64,000 bases of DNA from Paenibacillus sp. 453mf. GTDB lineage: Bacteria > Bacillota > Bacilli > Paenibacillales > Paenibacillaceae. The notes below the pieces were generated by a model that worked only from the letters and a program-made list of their open reading frames with translations, was not told the origin of the DNA and made no database searches. Where the stretch lies: assembly GCF_900116105.1 (NCBI RefSeq), contig NZ_FPAC01000002.1, forward strand, positions 1-64,000, written 5' to 3'. Of the stretch, positions 63,897 to 64,000 are shown piece by piece. Made by a program: the position numbers and the translations under genes. Numbering within the stretch: the first letter of the stretch is position 1; the number at the start of each line of letters is the position of its first letter.

Positions 63897-64000
63897 ATGA
63901 GTGATAAGGATGAGCTGACTCGTTTTGGCGTAGCATTTCCAACGCCGCTGATTGAGCAGTTTGATAAATATATACTGGATCAGGGCTATAAGAATCGTTC
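63897..64000 (+). CDS. nikR: NikR-like nickel-responsive regulator, N-terminal part (cut by window end)
   Basis: The first 34 residues read MSDKDEL then TRFGVAFPTPLIEQFDKYIL and GYKNRS, the ribbon-helix-helix domain of NikR-type repressors (RFGVAFP beta strand, then a helix ending GYxNRS). It would bind DNA as a dimer and respond to Ni(II). ATG 63897 has AGGAGGG 7 bp upstream; an adjacent ATG at 63894 is also in frame. The rest, including the metal-binding domain, lies beyond the window. Confidence 0.75.
   Translation, partial: MSDKDELTRFGVAFPTPLIEQFDKYILDQGYKNR

Overview
The window comes from a Gram-positive, Paenibacillus-like bacterium of the order Bacillales. The basis is a large 18-tRNA array behind a 5S rRNA gene, strong AGGAGG-type ribosome binding sites with frequent TTG and GTG starts, a YesM/YesN-type two-component pair, many family-1 sugar-binding lipoproteins, DUF624/YesL proteins and glycoside hydrolases. 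The species is not determined. There is no prophage, CRISPR array or intact insertion sequence.

Layout: (1) 0.1-2.1 kb, 5S rRNA and 18 tRNA genes, with a duplicated tRNA-Glu tail, followed by a decayed nucleobase permease. (2) 2.9-5.7 kb, an acyl-CoA dehydrogenase-like flavoprotein and a secreted beta-lactamase-fold hydrolase. (3) 5.8-15.0 kb, a purine-type catabolic cluster: PucR regulator, amidohydrolase/deaminase, a complete BMP-family nucleoside ABC importer and a Rieske oxygenase. (4) 15.3-19.1 kb, an amino-acid ABC binding protein and permease without an ATPase, then a chemoreceptor. (5) 19.2-32.9 kb, a cell-wall sugar (MurNAc) salvage island: murQ, a MurNAc/GlcNAc-type kinase, an RpiR/MurR regulator, two paralogous binding proteins, two permeases, an MsmX-type ATPase, a DUF624 protein, namZ, nagZ and anmK. 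(6) 33.2-35.3 kb, a DUF2087/GIY-YIG-like regulator and a uronate-dehydrogenase-like SDR. (7) 35.6-45.6 kb, a YesN/YesM pair, a sugar ABC importer without its own ATPase and a GH2 beta-galactosidase, with a consensus cre site. (8) 45.7-54.0 kb, an AraC regulator, a DUF4362-like lipoprotein, a type I toxin-antitoxin locus, a heparinase II/III-like lyase, a 36-aa membrane peptide, a methyltransferase and a nine-repeat Ig-like secreted protein. (9) 54.1-58.5 kb, a split chromate transporter with its Lrp-type regulator, an MFS transporter, gene debris and a small gene behind a perfect Fur box. (10) 58.7-64.0 kb, a polar amino-acid ABC operon, a GH28 pectin hydrolase and the start of a nikR-like gene.

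The most interesting system is the MurNAc island. It carries the genes of muropeptide-sugar recycling, but the MurP phosphotransferase known from Bacillus subtilis is replaced by an ABC importer with two binding proteins plus a sugar kinase. NamZ and NagZ lack signal peptides, so the sequence suggests import of muro-disaccharides and their cleavage inside the cell. Other notable items are the purine/Rieske oxygenase cluster, which may act on modified purines, the type I toxin-antitoxin locus at 48.1-48.4 kb, and the Fur-boxed 51-codon gene. Functions are inferred from motifs and gene context only; no database search was run.
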